DNA of 43,868 nt, taken from Oscillospiraceae bacterium (GTDB lineage Bacteria > Bacillota > Clostridia > Oscillospirales > Acutalibacteraceae). Where the stretch lies: assembly GCA_009777055.1 (NCBI GenBank), contig WRMQ01000008.1, positions 1 through 43,868 on the forward strand, read 5' to 3'. Position numbers and translations under genes: made by a program. Below the pieces are notes generated by a model that was not told the DNA's origin, did no database searches, and worked only from the letters and a program-made list of their open reading frames with translations. Shown one piece after another: positions 42,117 to 43,868 of the stretch; within the stretch, counting starts at the first letter, position 1, and each line of letters opens with the position of its first letter.

Positions 42117-43137
42117 TTACTTCATCCAGACACAGCAGATGCTCATTGAGGGCAAGCGGTTCAAGGAGGCGATTGATCTGTGCGAATACGCAATCGAATC
42201 CGCCGTGTGGCCTACGCCGATGACGCGCCAATGCGGGGCGCTTTGTCGTTGGAATTTGGCGGAGACCTACTTTTACGCAATTGGTGACGCGAAGAGTGCC
42301 CGCGATGGTTATATAGCTTTTCTCCAGTATGTTGACGACGATATGTCAATGCTCACGATTCCGTCGGCTCCTACATTGCAGGAAGCGATGGAGGATATGT
42401 ACGTTAAAACCTGCGACGATATGGGACAGCTCGCCATTTCATACGATGAATATTTTTACTATATTCATAAGAGCGAATCTGTCAGGCCGTTAACACAAAA
42501 AGCAAAAAATCAGCTAGAGGCCATGGAGTACAACCGCAATCATGGGTTGTCCTGGTCCGACAATATCGTCCAATTGGCAGAGTTGGAAGCAGAATCGGTG
42601 GAATCAAACACAATAGATCGGCTTCCAAATGCGGTAGCTTTATATTCGTTGTTTTTGCTGTTCCCGGATGAGATAGACCCAACAACAGATACACTTCGCA
42701 TCGCGATAAAAAACTATAGTTCTTGTGTTTGTCGCCTTGTCGGCGAAAGCATCCTTTGTTGTGCGGCAAAAGGGCATCCGGCGAACCCTGACAACTATAG
42801 GTTCATTTTTGAACAAGCCATTGCTCTCGTTAGCGAATATCTAAATGATATGGAAACACATGACGCCGCCACGGAAGCGCGGGACAAATTGGTAAGTGCA
42901 AGAAGCGAAAGCATAGACAAGTCCAACTTCTATAACTATGGGTATGCCTCAATTGCGCCGCCTGGCGTACAGGATTTCATCCCTCCACTCGTATTAAAAG
43001 AACAGATCAGACAGAATCTGAGCAATCCCGGAAGAGCGGGGTTGCCTAAAACTGGTTGCTTGCCTGTTTTACTTATACCGATTTTATCTTTTGGCGGCAT
43101 CATTGCTGCCATTGTTATGTTACTGATGCATTTATAA
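42103..43137 (+). CDS. Repeat protein with C-terminal membrane anchor
   Basis: This 344-residue protein has an N-terminal helical repeat region that looks like one or two TPR units (LIEGKRFKEAIDLCEYAIESA, CRWNLAETYFYAIGDAKSARDGY). The middle is helical, without known motifs. The last 25 residues (LPVLLIPILSFGGIIAAIVMLLMHL) form a transmembrane anchor, so the bulk is probably in the cytoplasm, tethered to the membrane. It overlaps the STAND gene, so the two should be made together. It may recruit or respond to the STAND protein at the membrane. Confidence 0.75.
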   Translation: MMSHDYFIQTQQMLIEGKRFKEAIDLCEYAIESAVWPTPMTRQCGALCRWNLAETYFYAIGDAKSARDGYIAFLQYVDDDMSMLTIPSAPTLQEAMEDMYVKTCDDMGQLAISYDEYFYYIHKSESVRPLTQKAKNQLEAMEYNRNHGLSWSDNIVQLAELEAESVESNTIDRLPNAVALYSLFLLFPDEIDPTTDTLRIAIKNYSSCVCRLVGESILCCAAKGHPANPDNYRFIFEQAIALVSEYLNDMETHDAATEARDKLVSARSESIDKSNFYNYGYASIAPPGVQDFIPPLVLKEQIRQNLSNPGRAGLPKTGCLPVLLIPILSFGGIIAAIVMLLMHL

Positions 43138-43294
43138 AAAGCATCTGTAGCGAGACGTGACAGTACAAGGATGAGTGGACAAACCCAGAGCACAAAATGC
43201 GGACGCACCACTAGGCACGATTTGCACCACTGACGATGATTCCGTCATATTGTCGTGCTATTACAAGTGACGACAACAAAAAAGATGTCGGAGC

Positions 43295-43323
43295 CTGAAA
43301 CCCTTGCGTGTCAAGGGTTTCAG
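43295..43323 (+). repeat. Perfect 12-base inverted repeat, possible boundary site
   Basis: CTGAAACCCTTG (43295-43306) and CAAGGGTTTCAG (43312-43323) with a 5-base loop. Hairpin-forming sequences of this type are found near att sites in Bacillota, but no integrase of a known partner is visible here. Confidence 0.55.
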
Positions 43324-43361
43324 CGCTTGAAAAGGGCCTGCGCGGCACCGTACAAAAAACC

Positions 43362-43390
43362 GCTGCACAAAGGCCGATTTTCGCGGTTTC
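43362..43390 (+). repeat. Right copy of the imperfect direct repeat flanking the RyR island
   Basis: GCTGCACAAAG (43362-43372) followed by GCCGATTTT and CGCGGTTTC, matching 32813-32850 in the same orientation with a few gaps. The 10.5-kb island lies between the two copies. Confidence 0.5.
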
Positions 43391-43461
43391 AGATTCCGAA
43401 CTCCCAAGGCGGCCAAAAGAGACCCCCGGCTCTCACAATCCAAAACTGAAAAGCAACCCCG

Positions 43462-43498
43462 GCCCCGTAATTCTTGCGAGAATTGCGGGGCTTTTTTT
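43462..43498 (+). terminator. Rho-independent terminator
   Basis: GCCCCGTAATTCT (43462-43474) pairs with AGAATTGCGGGGC (43479-43491), apart from one T-G pair, with a TGCG loop and seven T residues. It could end the island operon and also separate it from the next gene. Confidence 0.85.
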
Positions 43499-43536
43499 AT
43501 TCTCCGGCCAAAAATCTGAAGAAAGGAAAGTCATCC

Positions 43537-43797
43537 ATGAAAACGGACATTACCTCTGCCGGGCCGGCAGGCGGCGCCCCCGCCCTGCCCGAAGCGGAAC
43601 CCCCCGCGCCCCGCACCTATGACTGCACCGGCTGCCGCTACGTCGACTCGCACGGATTGATCTGCGATGTCTGCATCCGGAAAATCCTCGACGAGCGCGC
43701 GGGGCGGCGTCCCCAAATCGCATCACTGATGGCAGCCTGCTTCGATGGAAGCGGATTCACTCTGCTGTTCGGCAACCGCGCCGCCGCTTTCGTGTAG
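43537..43797 (+). CDS. Small cysteine-pair protein at the right edge
   Basis: This 86-residue protein starts at ATG 43537 with gaaaggaa upstream. Residues 28-48 contain CTGCRYVDSHGLICDVC, two Cys pairs that could bind zinc. It begins with a Pro/Ala-rich stretch and has a helical end. GC content is high, like the prophage genes rather than the island, so it may belong to the next element or the host. Function not recognised. Confidence 0.65.
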   Translation: MKTDITSAGPAGGAPALPEAEPPAPRTYDCTGCRYVDSHGLICDVCIRKILDERAGRRPQIASLMAACFDGSGFTLLFGNRAAAFV

Positions 43798-43868
43798 TTT
43801 TACCCGAAAGCCGCCCGATACCGCCGCGAGGTTCATTGGATTTTCCGGCATAGACGCGCGGGCGATTG

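Larger units (their letters stand above)
43138..43461 (+). other. Gene-free region with hairpin and right-hand flanking repeat
   Basis: No convincing gene is seen in this 324-base stretch. It holds a 12-base perfect hairpin (CTGAAACCCTTG, loop CGTGT, CAAGGGTTTCAG; 43295-43323) and the right copy of the direct repeat (43362-43390). AAACCGC (43356-43362) and GCGGTTT (43383-43389) also form an inverted pair. The hairpin has no T-run and resembles inverted repeats seen near integration sites in Bacillota. Confidence 0.65.

Noticed and set aside
43255-43449. Open frame in the right gene-free region
   Set aside because: It spans the hairpin and the flanking repeat, has no ribosome binding site and a random-looking product.
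1-43868. CRISPR array or tRNA genes
   Set aside because: No regularly spaced repeat series and no recognisable tRNA fold or CCA-ended unit was found while reading both strands.

Overview
The window looks like the genome of a GC-rich, probably gut-dwelling Clostridia bacterium (Bacillota). Almost every gene has a strong GGAGG-type ribosome binding site, several promoters are near-perfect sigma-A sites (TTGAAA or TTGACG, 17 bases, TATAAT), GTG and TTG starts are common, and the phage genes most resemble those of Clostridia siphoviruses. No rRNA, tRNA or CRISPR array was recognised, and no ordinary chromosomal housekeeping gene is visible. The whole window reads as stacked mobile DNA.

Region 1 (1-6.1 kb) is a compact capsid and packaging module: HK97-type major capsid protein, connector, frameshifted HNH nuclease, a small protein in the small-terminase position, a complete large terminase, and a head-tail adaptor. 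No tail genes follow. Its content recalls capsid-forming phage satellites (cf-PICI). Downstream, on the opposite strand and AT-rich, is a three-gene cassette with its own promoter. The middle gene encodes a AAA+ ATPase with motifs very like Rubisco activase, although there is no Rubisco here.

Region 2 (6.1-31.97 kb) is a siphovirus-type prophage. It begins abruptly inside a second large terminase gene whose first part is missing, so region 1 seems to be inserted in, or joined to, this gene. Then come portal, zinc-ribbon protein, ClpP-like protease, a second capsid protein, connector, PAPS-reductase-like enzyme, adaptor, tail genes with a programmed -1 frameshift (G/GT chaperone), tape measure, distal tail protein, tail-associated protein, several fibre proteins, a three-domain endolysin, two small membrane proteins, and two overlapping large serine recombinases. 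A terminator closes the unit. Two opposite-strand passenger genes (GNAT acetyltransferase and flavodoxin-like FMN reductase) flank the tape-measure and distal tail genes. Each has its own sigma-A promoter, so both could be expressed during lysogeny.

Region 3 (32.0-32.75 kb) holds a small serine resolvase with its own promoter and terminator.

Region 4 (32.8-43.5 kb) is the most likely undescribed system. Seven co-directional genes encode: an HTH protein with a C-terminal tandem RyR module; an AAA+ ATPase with the same module; two membrane-anchored proteins of unknown family; a small protein; a 1462-residue DUF4062-NACHT-beta-propeller STAND ATPase; and a repeat protein with a C-terminal membrane anchor. 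The block has a strong promoter, a possible operator, imperfect direct repeats on both sides and a terminator downstream. I infer a defence or signalling island: RyR modules as ligand sensors, the STAND protein as an oligomerising sensor, and membrane proteins as possible effectors. No function has been shown. A small zinc-finger-like protein gene lies at the right edge.
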